Shown: positions 42,534 to 51,400 of the stretch, piece after piece | How positions within the stretch are numbered: position 1 is the stretch's first letter | How the letters are laid out: each line of letters begins with the position of its first letter | NCBI RefSeq assembly: GCF_001856685.1 | Contig: NZ_CP017812.1 | Location: 2,108,001-2,172,000 of the forward strand | Direction: 5' to 3' | DNA from: Boudabousia tangfeifanii | GTDB lineage: Bacteria > Actinomycetota > Actinomycetes > Actinomycetales > Actinomycetaceae | Length of the DNA stretch: 64,000 nt | Made by a program: the position numbers and the translations under genes | Notes under the pieces: generated by a model | Database searches by the model: none | What the model was told of the DNA's origin: nothing | What the model saw: the letters and a program-made list of their open reading frames with translations, nothing else

Positions 42534-44297
42534 TTAGTTTCCTTTATTTTTTGGCTCGGGATCTGAGGTTTGGTTTGCGGTAATTAGGGTATCCGTTAGG
42601 CTGACAATTTTTCGAATCTGCGCGTTGGGATCTACTGGTTTTAGCCCTTCTTCCCAGTCAGGTAAGGGGTCAAATTCGGCTCGGTCCAATACCTGGCTGA
42701 AAGCTTCAAAGCGGTAATCGTCCTCAGGATACTTACTAGGACTATGTGGGTCGATAGGGCAAGTATCGGGCTTTTGCGGAAGTAGAATCTCTTGCGCAAT
42801 CTCATAGAAGTAAACTTCCACTTTCTCCCCCGGTTTTGGCAGCATCCGGTTGAGCTCTTTGACCGCTTTGGCGGTTCGCCCGATGGGCACTTGGTTGGCT
42901 TGCGCGGCGGCAATTTCGGCCTCGACCTCGGCTAGCAAAATCTTGACGGTTTCGAGGTAAGTACCGGCAGAGTGTGCGTAATAAAGCGGGTTGCGCTTGG
43001 GTTTGGTCAATTTTCGTCGCACAAAAATGCGATCGTCGAGGTTGTCGGCCAGCATCCCGTCCATCCAAGGAATCATGTCTTGGGTGTGTTCGATGCTGAT
43101 ATTGACCAGCGACTTTGGCAGGGGCAGATTTCTCGAGGGCGAGCCGATGGTTAGGGCATGAGTAACGTTAATCAAGGCGTCTTGGTCACCAGCCAGCGCA
43201 TGGGCCACAATGCCACCTTGACTGTGCCCCACCAACATGAGTTTTTGCTGCTTACAGTCTTGTGGTTTCACGCCCGCATGCGACATAGCCCGCACAATCG
43301 CCAGCTCCACGCCAGCCCGCGCTGCCGAACGCAAGCCCAGCATTTCGCGCACATTCGACTCAGTGTCGGCGGGGTTCGGCATGGACATCATGGCCATGTG
43401 GTCCGTGCCGGGGACAATGGCTAACCAGCGGAGGTTTTCGCCCTCGCCAATCGCCATAATTTTCATGACCATTCCGGCCCCTGAGGACCAGTAAAGATCA
43501 TCGAGATCAGCGATAGTTTGATCCAGACTGGTGGGGGCGTTCAAACGTCGCATTTCGAACTTGAGAGGCAAGGGGGATTCCAGTTTGCCGCGCACCAAAA
43601 GCGGCGAGTGTGGCTGATTTAGTTTCCCCAGCGGGTGGTCGGGATTGTTCAAATCCACCCAAATGCCGGCAGCTTGAGCATCATCCCAGCCAGCTTCACG
43701 AATAAAAGGCGGGATTTGAGTGACGGGCAAGGCTTTGCCATTGTCGTTGATCAGCCTGGCATGCACTTTGCCGCCACGGAAATAGCCGAGGGCGGTCCCG
43801 CCCGAAAGCACCAGCGCCATCAGAGTGGTGAAGCCGGTGGTCGGAAGAGCTGCTTCTAGCCGCCGACGTTGACGCAATTGGCTAGGTGACACCTCTACGG
43901 GTAGATCATCGATAAAGTCGAGGACGCCACGCAGTGCCCAGGTGGTTAGCCCGGCGGTGCGGGAAACATTGTGCATGACGGTTTGGTAAAGCCAAGGGTG
44001 GTCGAAGAAGAACTCCTGCATGGCTTCAATGTTCAGATTCCATTTCTGGTCGGCGTCTTCCCCCAGGGAGGCAAACTTTTGCCAAGGATCGGGAATATTG
44101 GCGACTGCTGATTCAACCACGGCGCCACCAAGCCGGCACAGGATTTTCCCCAGTGGTTTTAGCTCTTTAGCTTTTTCCTGATAGTAGGGCAGGTGAGCGA
44201 GGCGTCCGGTGAGGGATCGTAGGGTACGCTGGGAAAGGGATTCTTTTGGCCACGGGGTCCAACCGCGGTCTTGCCCACTGGACAATTCTTGCGCCAT
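42534..44297 (-). CDS. Lipase-like alpha/beta hydrolase, 587 aa
   Basis: A large alpha/beta hydrolase. The nucleophile elbow is LMLVGHSQGGIVAHALAG near residue 360, with GxSxG intact. A candidate acid and His lie later (IEHTQDMIPWMDG; LYYAHSAGTY). One hydrophobic segment around 155-172 (TGFTTLMALVLSGGTALGYF) may anchor it in the membrane. The N-terminal 150 residues have no family I know. The ATG has AAGGAGG upstream. First gene of a three-gene operon with a single-helix protein and a CAP-like protein; a cell-envelope lipid or ester substrate is plausible. Confidence 0.78.
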   Translation of the reverse strand: MAQELSSGQDRGWTPWPKESLSQRTLRSLTGRLAHLPYYQEKAKELKPLGKILCRLGGAVVESAVANIPDPWQKFASLGEDADQKWNLNIEAMQEFFFDHPWLYQTVMHNVSRTAGLTTWALRGVLDFIDDLPVEVSPSQLRQRRRLEAALPTTGFTTLMALVLSGGTALGYFRGGKVHARLINDNGKALPVTQIPPFIREAGWDDAQAAGIWVDLNNPDHPLGKLNQPHSPLLVRGKLESPLPLKFEMRRLNAPTSLDQTIADLDDLYWSSGAGMVMKIMAIGEGENLRWLAIVPGTDHMAMMSMPNPADTESNVREMLGLRSAARAGVELAIVRAMSHAGVKPQDCKQQKLMLVGHSQGGIVAHALAGDQDALINVTHALTIGSPSRNLPLPKSLVNISIEHTQDMIPWMDGMLADNLDDRIFVRRKLTKPKRNPLYYAHSAGTYLETVKILLAEVEAEIAAAQANQVPIGRTAKAVKELNRMLPKPGEKVEVYFYEIAQEILLPQKPDTCPIDPHSPSKYPEDDYRFEAFSQVLDRAEFDPLPDWEEGLKPVDPNAQIRKIVSLTDTLITANQTSDPEPKNKGN

Positions 44298-44342
44298 TCC
44301 CCCTCCTTTTCCCGCCTTTGTTTGGCTCTAAAGTCATGGTTT

Positions 44343-44360
44343 TTGCGGCTTTAACCGCAA
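44343..44360. promoter_or_regulatory. Palindrome between the hydrolase operon and the MFS gene
   Basis: TTGCGG (44343-44348) and CCGCAA (44355-44360) flank CTTTAA. It is 46 bases upstream of the hydrolase start, in a divergent promoter region, so it is a candidate operator. Confidence 0.35.
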
Positions 44361-44390
44361 GGTTTATAGTCATCCAATCTTAATTCACTT

Positions 44391-45839
44391 GTGGTGTTTT
44401 TCGCTAAAAAAGTGGCTCTTGGCGTAAGTTTTGCCGCTAATCTGGTGGACATGAATGTGGTGCAACAAATTGAAACCAGGCCAATGACCAAACGCCAGTG
44501 GGAACTGGTCGCTTTGGGTGTGGTCGCGAACGTCGCCGAGTACTTTGACCTGTTTTTGATCGGTTTCGTGGTCGCTTTATTGACTAAGCCGTGGCATTTA
44601 ACCGGTTTGGAAGCTGGCATCATTTTGACTTGTTCTGGTTTCGGTACGGTTTTGGGTTCTTGGCTTGGCGGCATGGTGGCTGACCGGGTCGGTCGCAAAC
44701 GCACTTTCAGCTACTGTGTTCTCACGTTTGTTGGTTTTACCGCCTTGTCTTTGCTGACCCCAGAGCGTGGCTGGCAAATGTTGGCACTTTCTCGCATTGG
44801 AGTGGGTGCGGGGGTGGCCGCTCTAAATATCACCACGATTCCTTATGTTCAGGAGTTCATGCCGCGAGCTAAGCGGGGCATGTTCACTGGCCTGGTTTCC
44901 GTTTTTATTCCTGCGGGCTTGTTCTTGGGAGCGGCTGCGCAGCGTTTCTTTAGTGATTCTTTGGGTTGGCGTGGCTTGATTGCTTTGGGGATCATTCCGG
45001 TTTTCTTGTTGCTTTGGATTGCCCGGGTGCCTGAGTCTCCACGTTTCTTGTTGGCTGCTGGCCGAGGGCGGGAAGCCCAGGAGGCCTACGCTTGGGCCAT
45101 GGAGTTGCCGGTCTCGAAGCTCGCTCCGCTGCCAGCAAATGCCGAGGGGAAACAGATTTCAACTTTGGCCCAGGCAAGCAAGCCTGATCCGGTATTGAGT
45201 TTGGGTGAGTTCTTCCGCGGCTATTGGCGACCTTATCTAGTGGTCGCGACTGGCTCTTTCTGCTTTATTTTGGGCGTTTTCACCGTCCAGTCATGGGGCC
45301 AGTCGTTATTAAGTGAGGCCTTTGGCTATTCCACCGTAATGGTGGGCACCATGTTTATGTGGATTTCTGTGGCCGATATTGCTGGGCGCGCTTTTTCTGC
45401 TTGGATTTGTGACTACATTGGTCGTAAACGCACCATGCTGATTTATGGTCTTTTGGGTGGTTTGGGCGCTTTCATTTGTGCGATTTCGGCGATGCGTGCA
45501 GCCGCGGGAGCACACGGCCAGGGCGCTTGGTTCTACGCGGGTTTGGTCTTGATTTTGGCTTTCGGTGACGGTGCTTTTGGCATTGTGAACCTGTTTGGGG
45601 CGGAGCAGTTCCCTACCCCGGTGCGTGGTCGCGGCCTTGGTTTGGGTTATGGCACTGGGGCGATTGCCAAGATTATTGGTCCGGCTTTGGTTGGCCTCTT
45701 GTTGGGCCCAGCCGCTTTGCATGGCGAGATTTCCCTGTCGGCAGTAGTGCCTGCCTTGTGGGTTTTCGGGGTGCTGCTCGTCCTCGGCGGGTTGATTTAC
45801 CAGTTCGCTACGGAAACTGCCCGCGATCCCTTGAGCTAG
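44391..45839 (+). CDS. MFS metabolite transporter (sugar/aromatic acid branch)
   Basis: A 12-helix major facilitator, 482 residues if started at the GTG at 44391; the ATG at 44451 (MNVVQQIETRPMTKRQ) with GGTGG just before it is as likely. The family signatures are GSWLGGMVADRVGRKRTFSY (loop 2-3), RIGVGAGVAALNITTIPYVQEFMPRAKRG, PESPRFLLAAGRGREAQ and DYIGRKRTMLIYG. These are typical of the sugar porter and aromatic-acid symporter group. A central cytoplasmic loop of about 50 residues separates the halves. Substrate unknown. Confidence 0.88.
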   Translation: MVFFAKKVALGVSFAANLVDMNVVQQIETRPMTKRQWELVALGVVANVAEYFDLFLIGFVVALLTKPWHLTGLEAGIILTCSGFGTVLGSWLGGMVADRVGRKRTFSYCVLTFVGFTALSLLTPERGWQMLALSRIGVGAGVAALNITTIPYVQEFMPRAKRGMFTGLVSVFIPAGLFLGAAAQRFFSDSLGWRGLIALGIIPVFLLLWIARVPESPRFLLAAGRGREAQEAYAWAMELPVSKLAPLPANAEGKQISTLAQASKPDPVLSLGEFFRGYWRPYLVVATGSFCFILGVFTVQSWGQSLLSEAFGYSTVMVGTMFMWISVADIAGRAFSAWICDYIGRKRTMLIYGLLGGLGAFICAISAMRAAAGAHGQGAWFYAGLVLILAFGDGAFGIVNLFGAEQFPTPVRGRGLGLGYGTGAIAKIIGPALVGLLLGPAALHGEISLSAVVPALWVFGVLLVLGGLIYQFATETARDPLS

Positions 45840-45958
45840 CAATAAAATCTAAGATCCGTTCCTATTCCCGACTGTTGCCATCAGCGAAACTACTAGTTCT
45901 TCTGGCTGGGTAACGGTATAAAGAGATAAAGATAGTTTTATTTGAAAGTTGGTTTGCG

Positions 45959-46312
45959 ATGAGTTCTTTTGATCGTACTGTTGAGCTTGATGTTCCAGGG
46001 ATGACCTGCAACAACTGTGTTTCTCACGTCCGCACCGAGTTGGAAGCTTTGCCTGAAGTTAACAATGTGGAAGTTATTTTGCGTTCCGAGGGCGTTTCTT
46101 TGGTGACCGTGCACATTAACGCCCCAATTTCTGATGATGCTTTGCGCGCCGCTGTGGATGAGGCCGGCTATGACGTCAACGAGATCCGTCGTGACGATGT
46201 GGCTGGGATTGCTCCTGAAGGTCGCGAAACCATGCGTTTGTCTGATGTGAACGCCACTGGTGAAAAGGGTTCGGGCGAGGGCGGCTGTGGCTGCGGTTGC
46301 GGCTGCAAGTAA
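45959..46312 (+). CDS. copZ: Copper chaperone-like HMA protein with Cys-rich tail
   Basis: A 117-residue protein whose first 70 residues form a heavy-metal-associated domain with the Cu(I) site VPGMTCNNCVSHV (C17, C20). After a linker of about 30 residues comes GGCGCGCGCK, a tail with four alternating Cys that could bind further Cu(I). CopZ proteins hand copper to CopA. The gene is 132 bases upstream of a copper ATPase that lacks its own N-terminal HMA domain, which makes this a probable partner in trans. A terminator follows, so the two genes are separate units. Confidence 0.88.
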   Translation: MSSFDRTVELDVPGMTCNNCVSHVRTELEALPEVNNVEVILRSEGVSLVTVHINAPISDDALRAAVDEAGYDVNEIRRDDVAGIAPEGRETMRLSDVNATGEKGSGEGGCGCGCGCK

Positions 46313-46353
46313 GTAGGCGTCCGTTTTCGGCCTCGGCCAGTAAGTTTTGTTGA

Positions 46354-46395
46354 AAACTGCAGCTATCACTCGTGGTGGCTGCAGTTTCTTTATTC
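46354..46395 (+). terminator. Terminator of the copper chaperone gene
   Basis: AAACTGCAGC (46354-46363) pairs with GCTGCAGTTT (46378-46387) around 14 bases, followed by CTTTATTCC. Ten-bp stem, moderate T content. Confidence 0.65.
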
Positions 46396-46446
46396 CTATT
46401 TTTTGGTTTTGATCCCTTTGTGGGGTTTTGGGGAAAGTAGTTTTTG

Positions 46447-48999
46447 ATGGCTAAAGCAGCTGAGTCTTTTCAGGCTCGCATTATTGTGGCCCTTGTTTTC
46501 GGCATTCCGGTTTCTTTGATTTCGATGATTCCGGCTCTGCAATTTTCGCACTGGCAGTGGGTGGTAGCTTTCTTGTCGCTACCGGTGGTGGTGTGGGCGG
46601 CAGCTCCCTTCCATCTGGGTGCGGCTAAAGCGCTTCGTTATGGTTCTTTCACCATGGACACGCTGGTGTCGATGGGCGTGCTGGCAGCTTCGCTTTGGTC
46701 TTGGTTCGTGCTGTTGTTCGGCAATGACTCTCAGCATGTTTATTTTGATGGGGCGACCATGGTGGTGGCCTTCTTGTTGATTGGTCGTCTGGCGGAGGCC
46801 CGCGCCAAGAGCACTGCGGGTTCGGCTTTGCGCGCGCTGCTCGATATGGGTGCGAAGCAGGCTACTTTGCTGACCGAGGACGCTTCAGGCCAGCAGGTCG
46901 AAACGGTAATTCCTGCCGCCGACTTGAAGGTGGGCGATGTTTTTAAGGTTCGTCCAGGTGAAAAGTTGGCCACTGATGGTCAGATCCTTGCCGGCTATTC
47001 TTCGATTGATGAGTCTTTGCTGACGGGTGAGCCGGTCCCGGTGGAGGTTGCTCCGGGCGACCAGGTTACGGGTGCCACCATTAATGGCGAAGGTGTTTTG
47101 CAGGTGCGGGCCACCCGAGTGGGTGCGGATACGACTTTGGCTCAGATTGGTCAGATGGTGGCGAAAGCGCAGGCTGGTAAAGCACCGGTGCAGCGTTTGG
47201 CCGACAAGGTCGCATCCATTTTTGTTCCGGCGGTTCTAACTTTGAGTGTTTTGACTTTTGCCGGCTGGATGATTGCTGGTTATGGTTCAAATGTGGCTTT
47301 TACTGCCGCTGTTTCGGTGCTAGTGGTGGCTTGCCCTTGCGCGTTGGGTTTGGCTACTCCGATGGCACTTTTGGTGGGTTCGTCACGTGCTGCCCAGATG
47401 GGAATTTTGCTGAAGGGCCCGCAGGTGCTAGAAACTACCCGCCAGATTGACACCATGTTGCTAGATAAAACTGGCACTATCACGGTTGGTAAGTTGTCGG
47501 TAATGGCTGAGGGGATGCGTTTGGACCCGGCCTCGGGTCTAGATGAGAAGCAGGCTTGGTGTTTGCTAGCTAGCGCGGAAAGTAGCTCTGAGCATCCGGT
47601 GGCGAAAGCCGTGGTAGCTGCCGCTCAGGCTGATGGCGTCGAAGTTAGCACTCCGAAGCGTTTTTGGAACGTGCCGGGTCGCGGCGTGATTGCTTTGCAC
47701 CCAAATGATCAGCAACAGGTAGTGATTGTGGGTCGTCCTCAGTGGGTGGCACAGTTGGCTGGGACTGATCACGAAACTGGTCAGGAACTGGTTTTGCCAG
47801 AGTTTGAACAGTTAACCCTTTCGCAGGGCGCCACTTTATTGCGTGGTGCGACTGCCACTTTAACCCCCGATTTTTGGTCTGCCGAGGGCGGGGCAACCCA
47901 GGCAGCCAACGGCGATGCTGCTCAGTCCTTAACGGCTGTTTCAAAATCTTCGACCCTTTCGGTCGACGATGGCCAGCAGACTGCCGAGGAGCTTTCTGCA
48001 GAAACTGCCCAGCAGCTGGCTCCGCCGGCAAAGCTGGCAGTACAGCTAGCCATTAGTGGCATGAGTTGTGCGGCTTGTGTGCGCCGAGTGGAACGACGGT
48101 TGGGCAAACTGGATGGGGTTAGCGCGGAAGTTAACTTGGCAACCGAATCGGCTATGATCGAGGCCCCTGAGGGCACTGATCCGCAGTCGCTGGTGGAGGC
48201 AGTGAAGCAGGCCGGTTATGACGCGACTTTGACTTCTGTTTCCGACTCATCCACTGCGGCGTCCTCGGATAGCCAGACTAAGGCAGATAGCGTCAACTTG
48301 GACAACTCCCCTATGGGTGAGTCTGTGACCGGCACGGAGGATTCTCAAGCTACTGGTGCCAGCGAGTCCGATTTGGCGACTAACTTGCCGACCCGTTCTG
48401 CGGACCAGGTCTTGACGGCTTTGAGCCAGGTTACCGAATTCGCTTCGGTGGCCTTGTCCGATACGGTGAAGCCTTCAAGTGCAAAGGCGATTGCTGAGCT
48501 GAAGGATCAGGGCATTACCCCGGTTTTGCTCACTGGCGACAACTTGCAGGCCGCCCAACATGTGGCTGCCCAAGTGGGCATCGACCAGGTTATCGCTGGA
48601 GTGCTTCCAGCCCAAAAGCAGGAGGAAGTTAATAAGCTCCAGCAGGCAGGCAAGACCGTGGCGATGGTCGGCGATGGCGTAAACGATGCGGCAGCTCTGG
48701 CCCAGGCGGGCACCCAGGGTCTTGGTTTTGCCATGGGCTCGGGCACCGACGTGGCGATCGAAGCTGCAGACATTACCTTGGTGCGTTCAGATTTATTGGC
48801 CGCCCCGGCTGCAATTCGAGTTTCTCGCGCTACCTTGCGCAACATTAAGGAAAATCTGGCGTGGGCTTTCGGTTATAACCTGATCGCTTTGCCACTGGCA
48901 GTCAGCGGTTTAATGAACCCAATGATTGCGGGGGCTTGCATGGCCTTCTCGTCAGTGGCGGTAGTTTTGAACGCACTACGATTGCGTCGAGTTAGTTAG
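46447..48999 (+). CDS. copA: Copper P1B-type ATPase with HMA domain inside the nucleotide-binding region
   Basis: A Cu(I)-exporting ATPase of 850 residues started at the ATG at 46447 (a TTG precedes it). All P1B-1 marks are present: eight helices, CPC at 296-298, DKTGT with D340, HP at 383-384, TGDN at 696-699, [10 protein letters not shown] at 742-751, and the late YN and MAFSS pairs. There is no N-terminal HMA domain. Instead HMA motif [18 protein letters not shown] (C541, C544; domain about 533-600) lies between HP and TGDN, flanked by Ser/Thr/Ala-rich linkers of about 50-70 residues. The insert sits just before the strand [11 protein letters not shown]. The chaperone-like gene upstream probably delivers copper. 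Confidence 0.93.
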   Translation: MAKAAESFQARIIVALVFGIPVSLISMIPALQFSHWQWVVAFLSLPVVVWAAAPFHLGAAKALRYGSFTMDTLVSMGVLAASLWSWFVLLFGNDSQHVYFDGATMVVAFLLIGRLAEARAKSTAGSALRALLDMGAKQATLLTEDASGQQVETVIPAADLKVGDVFKVRPGEKLATDGQILAGYSSIDESLLTGEPVPVEVAPGDQVTGATINGEGVLQVRATRVGADTTLAQIGQMVAKAQAGKAPVQRLADKVASIFVPAVLTLSVLTFAGWMIAGYGSNVAFTAAVSVLVVACPCALGLATPMALLVGSSRAAQMGILLKGPQVLETTRQIDTMLLDKTGTITVGKLSVMAEGMRLDPASGLDEKQAWCLLASAESSSEHPVAKAVVAAAQADGVEVSTPKRFWNVPGRGVIALHPNDQQQVVIVGRPQWVAQLAGTDHETGQELVLPEFEQLTLSQGATLLRGATATLTPDFWSAEGGATQAANGDAAQSLTAVSKSSTLSVDDGQQTAEELSAETAQQLAPPAKLAVQLAISGMSCAACVRRVERRLGKLDGVSAEVNLATESAMIEAPEGTDPQSLVEAVKQAGYDATLTSVSDSSTAASSDSQTKADSVNLDNSPMGESVTGTEDSQATGASESDLATNLPTRSADQVLTALSQVTEFASVALSDTVKPSSAKAIAELKDQGITPVLLTGDNLQAAQHVAAQVGIDQVIAGVLPAQKQEEVNKLQQAGKTVAMVGDGVNDAAALAQAGTQGLGFAMGSGTDVAIEAADITLVRSDLLAAPAAIRVSRATLRNIKENLAWAFGYNLIALPLAVSGLMNPMIAGACMAFSSVAVVLNALRLRRVS

Positions 49000-49929
49000 C
49001 CGCACTAGCCGGTGTAGTAACCAACCTAAATGCTCACCCCGGGTCCACATCACCATATGATCTGATTTGATCACCTGCACAATGTGGGTTTTCCCGGGGT
49101 TGAGTGCCATTCGGCGACTTTGTAGCGCCACCCACCAGCGTTGTAACGCACTCGAAAGGTGAGTGCGTCCGGGGGCAACTACCACCCAGACTGGCATGGT
49201 AAGGGGATGGGTCGACACCATGTCTTGTACTTTCGAAACCCATGATTGTTCTTGGGTAATCTCCCCTAGCGCCTGCCACATGCCGTTGGGGTGCTGGTAG
49301 TATTGCAAAACTTTTTGGATGGTTTCGGGGTCCTCCCCGCGAATCTGGCAAACTCGTTTCATTACGATCTTGCCGAGGGCGATTGCCGCTTTCGGTGGCA
49401 ACTGGGTGGCCCAGCGAGCCAAGAGGCTGGGCCCAACCGTTTTGAACTGGGCTGGACTGCGCGGCGGCTTGCCATTTAGGCCGATTGGGGAAGAACCGTC
49501 AATCAAAACTAGTTGGGCCACCAGTTCAGGGTGAAGTCGTGCCAATCCTTCGACCAGTATCGCGCCTACAGAATGTCCCACAAGGATAACTGGCTTGCCT
49601 TGGCCGGCTGCTTCGACGTGGCGACGCACGTGCATCAGTTCAGCTTCCCAAGGTCCCATGACTGCGCCGCGCCATTTTTCGGGGATCGGCCATGGTTTCG
49701 GGATGCATTTGCCGCAGAGGGGAACTCGTTCCACGAAGGTGATTTGGGGAAGATCGCTGGGTTTATGACCGCTTTGTTCCTCGGTGTTGAGTTTTTGGCC
49801 GTAAGCGTCCTCGGTAAGCAAATCGGTGATGCTCACCCCATAGATTTGGGCGATCGCGCGCAGAGTTGGCTCCCATTCTGGGCGGTGTACGGTTAAACCG
49901 CCTACCAGCACGATCGGTGTGGACATCAT
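48976..49929 (-). CDS. Alpha/beta hydrolase
   Basis: A 318-residue alpha/beta hydrolase with [19 protein letters not shown] as nucleophile elbow, IDGSSPIG following, a late DH-type pair in [12 protein letters not shown] and an N-terminal strand [16 protein letters not shown] start it at the ATG at 49927-49929, which overlaps the stop of the DUF998 gene as ATGA; the longer frame to 50145 would read through the DUF998 gene in another frame. Its end overlaps the convergent copper ATPase gene by 24 bases. Substrate unknown. Confidence 0.82.
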   Translation of the reverse strand: MMSTPIVLVGGLTVHRPEWEPTLRAIAQIYGVSITDLLTEDAYGQKLNTEEQSGHKPSDLPQITFVERVPLCGKCIPKPWPIPEKWRGAVMGPWEAELMHVRRHVEAAGQGKPVILVGHSVGAILVEGLARLHPELVAQLVLIDGSSPIGLNGKPPRSPAQFKTVGPSLLARWATQLPPKAAIALGKIVMKRVCQIRGEDPETIQKVLQYYQHPNGMWQALGEITQEQSWVSKVQDMVSTHPLTMPVWVVVAPGRTHLSSALQRWWVALQSRRMALNPGKTHIVQVIKSDHMVMWTRGEHLGWLLHRLVRLTNSTQS

Positions 49930-50630
49930 TGCACCCTTCGATAATCGGGCCCGCTGATTTGGCCGGCCCACAAGAGTAGGTTCGCTGCCCAGAATAGAAT
50001 GGCGGGCTGTTGCCAGGCTCCGACGGGAGCATTTGGGATGATGGCGGCAATAGCGACGGCAGCATTGATCCCGACGCCGACTAGCGCCACAGCCCTTCTC
50101 CCGGGGAGTTCTTTTCGATCCCAAGCAGTGACTGCTAATGCCCACAATATCGCGATTTGCGCCAAGCTGGAAGTGATTTCGTGAACTGTGTCGGTAAAGG
50201 GTCGGGAAAGGTCAAAAAGGGTGGCGCTGCAACCGACCTCCAATTGGGGGCTGCAGCTCATAGGGAACAGGCAGTCGAGGATAGTGAAAATCCCAAAAAA
50301 GATTAGGGCGAGGCCACGTCTCCGCACTGCCCGGCGGGAAATGGACCAGATGATAAATCCGGCCACTAGTGAGCTAAGACCAGCTTGAAAGTCGAGGACC
50401 CGGAAAATTCCTGAGTGTGGACGCGAGAGGGCCGAAAGTTCGGACATGAAGGCTTGCTTATTGGCCATGATTTGCCAGTCAAAAATCCAGCCAGCAAGCC
50501 AACCACAGTAGCTAATGGCCGCAATAACTAGGGCTACTGCCGCAACTTTTCGGGCCCCACGGTAGCGCCCTAACGGATAGGGGTAGTCGCTTATTTGACG
50601 CGCTTTTTGGCTGCTCGTTCTTGCCGCCAT
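49926..50630 (-). CDS. DUF998 membrane protein
   Basis: A 234-residue protein with six hydrophobic helices (from about 32 to 225). The loop FPMSCSPQLEVGCSATLFDLSRPFTDTVHEITSSLAQI has the Cys pair and His of the DUF998 family. The function of DUF998 proteins is not established. Its first 13 codons overlap the DedA gene's last 40 bases, and it is coupled by ATGA to the hydrolase downstream. The three genes 51340 to 48976 form one operon. Confidence 0.8.
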   Translation of the reverse strand: MAARTSSQKARQISDYPYPLGRYRGARKVAAVALVIAAISYCGWLAGWIFDWQIMANKQAFMSELSALSRPHSGIFRVLDFQAGLSSLVAGFIIWSISRRAVRRRGLALIFFGIFTILDCLFPMSCSPQLEVGCSATLFDLSRPFTDTVHEITSSLAQIAILWALAVTAWDRKELPGRRAVALVGVGINAAVAIAAIIPNAPVGAWQQPAILFWAANLLLWAGQISGPDYRRVQ

Positions 50631-51340
50631 GTTTTCAACTTTTGGGTAAAGACGGGGGTGGCTTTAATCAAGAGTGGCAGGATCGAAATCAGCACGATGA
50701 TGATGGCGAGGATGTCCACGTTTTCACGAATGAAGGTGATTGATCCCAGTTGCGAGCCGAGGAAGGTGACACCCATGCCCCAAAGGAAGGCACCGGTGAT
50801 ATCCCAGCGGAGGAAGTGGGTGTACTTGTAACCGGCAATGCCTGCCGCTAGTGGCACATAGGTGCGCACGAGGGGGACGAAACGCGCAAGGATTAGCGCT
50901 GGCCCGCCGTGCTTTTCAAAGAATCCTTCGGCAGCTTCTAGGTATTCCGTTTTGAGGATTTTAGCGTCTGGCGAGAAGAGTCTGCGCCCAAATTTGTAGC
51001 CGAGGAAGTAACCTACTTGGTCTCCACAAAAAGCGGAGAGGAAGATGAGGAACATCAACAGCCAAAGGTTTAGTCCCAGCTGCGAGTGTAGTAGACCGGC
51101 GGTGAAAATCAGAGAGTCGCCAGGCAGGAAGGGGAAAAGCACACCCGATTCGATGAAGACGATCAGGCAGGTGATGGCTAATACCCACGGGCCGAGGGCG
51201 ATCAGCATTTCGTCAACATTGCGGAAGTAGTAAACAATGTCGCCGAAAAAGCTCCCGGGCATGAGGTTGGGAGCAAGGGTCGTCCATGCGGTGAAAATCT
51301 GGTTTATCATCGCCTCTACTTTAGCGAAAATACCTGTCAT
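50591..51340 (-). CDS. DedA family membrane protein
   Basis: A 249-residue DedA/SNARE-associated protein, a family that flips undecaprenyl phosphate or phospholipids and keeps the proton motive force. It shows FIESGVLFPFLPGDSLIFTAGLL, CGDQVGYFLGYKFGRRLF, FFEKHGGPALILARFVPLVRTYVPLAAG, and the C-terminal helix near 205-225. Basic residues fill the C-terminal end (KLKTWRQERAAKKRVK). The start could also be the second ATG at 51310. First gene of its operon. Confidence 0.94.
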   Translation of the reverse strand: MTGIFAKVEAMINQIFTAWTTLAPNLMPGSFFGDIVYYFRNVDEMLIALGPWVLAITCLIVFIESGVLFPFLPGDSLIFTAGLLHSQLGLNLWLLMFLIFLSAFCGDQVGYFLGYKFGRRLFSPDAKILKTEYLEAAEGFFEKHGGPALILARFVPLVRTYVPLAAGIAGYKYTHFLRWDITGAFLWGMGVTFLGSQLGSITFIRENVDILAIIIVLISILPLLIKATPVFTQKLKTWRQERAAKKRVK

Positions 51341-51400
51341 TTAGAGCTTAAACGCGGAAAATGTGGGAGGCGGCATTTAATCTAGCCTAAACTGGTCTGT

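Noticed and set aside
44391..44450. Second small gene before the MFS transporter
   Set aside because: It is the same frame as the transporter and can be explained as alternative starts.
49930..50145. Long N-terminal version of the hydrolase at 48976
   Set aside because: It would overlap the DUF998 gene in another frame; an ATGA overlap at 49926-49929 gives a normal start.
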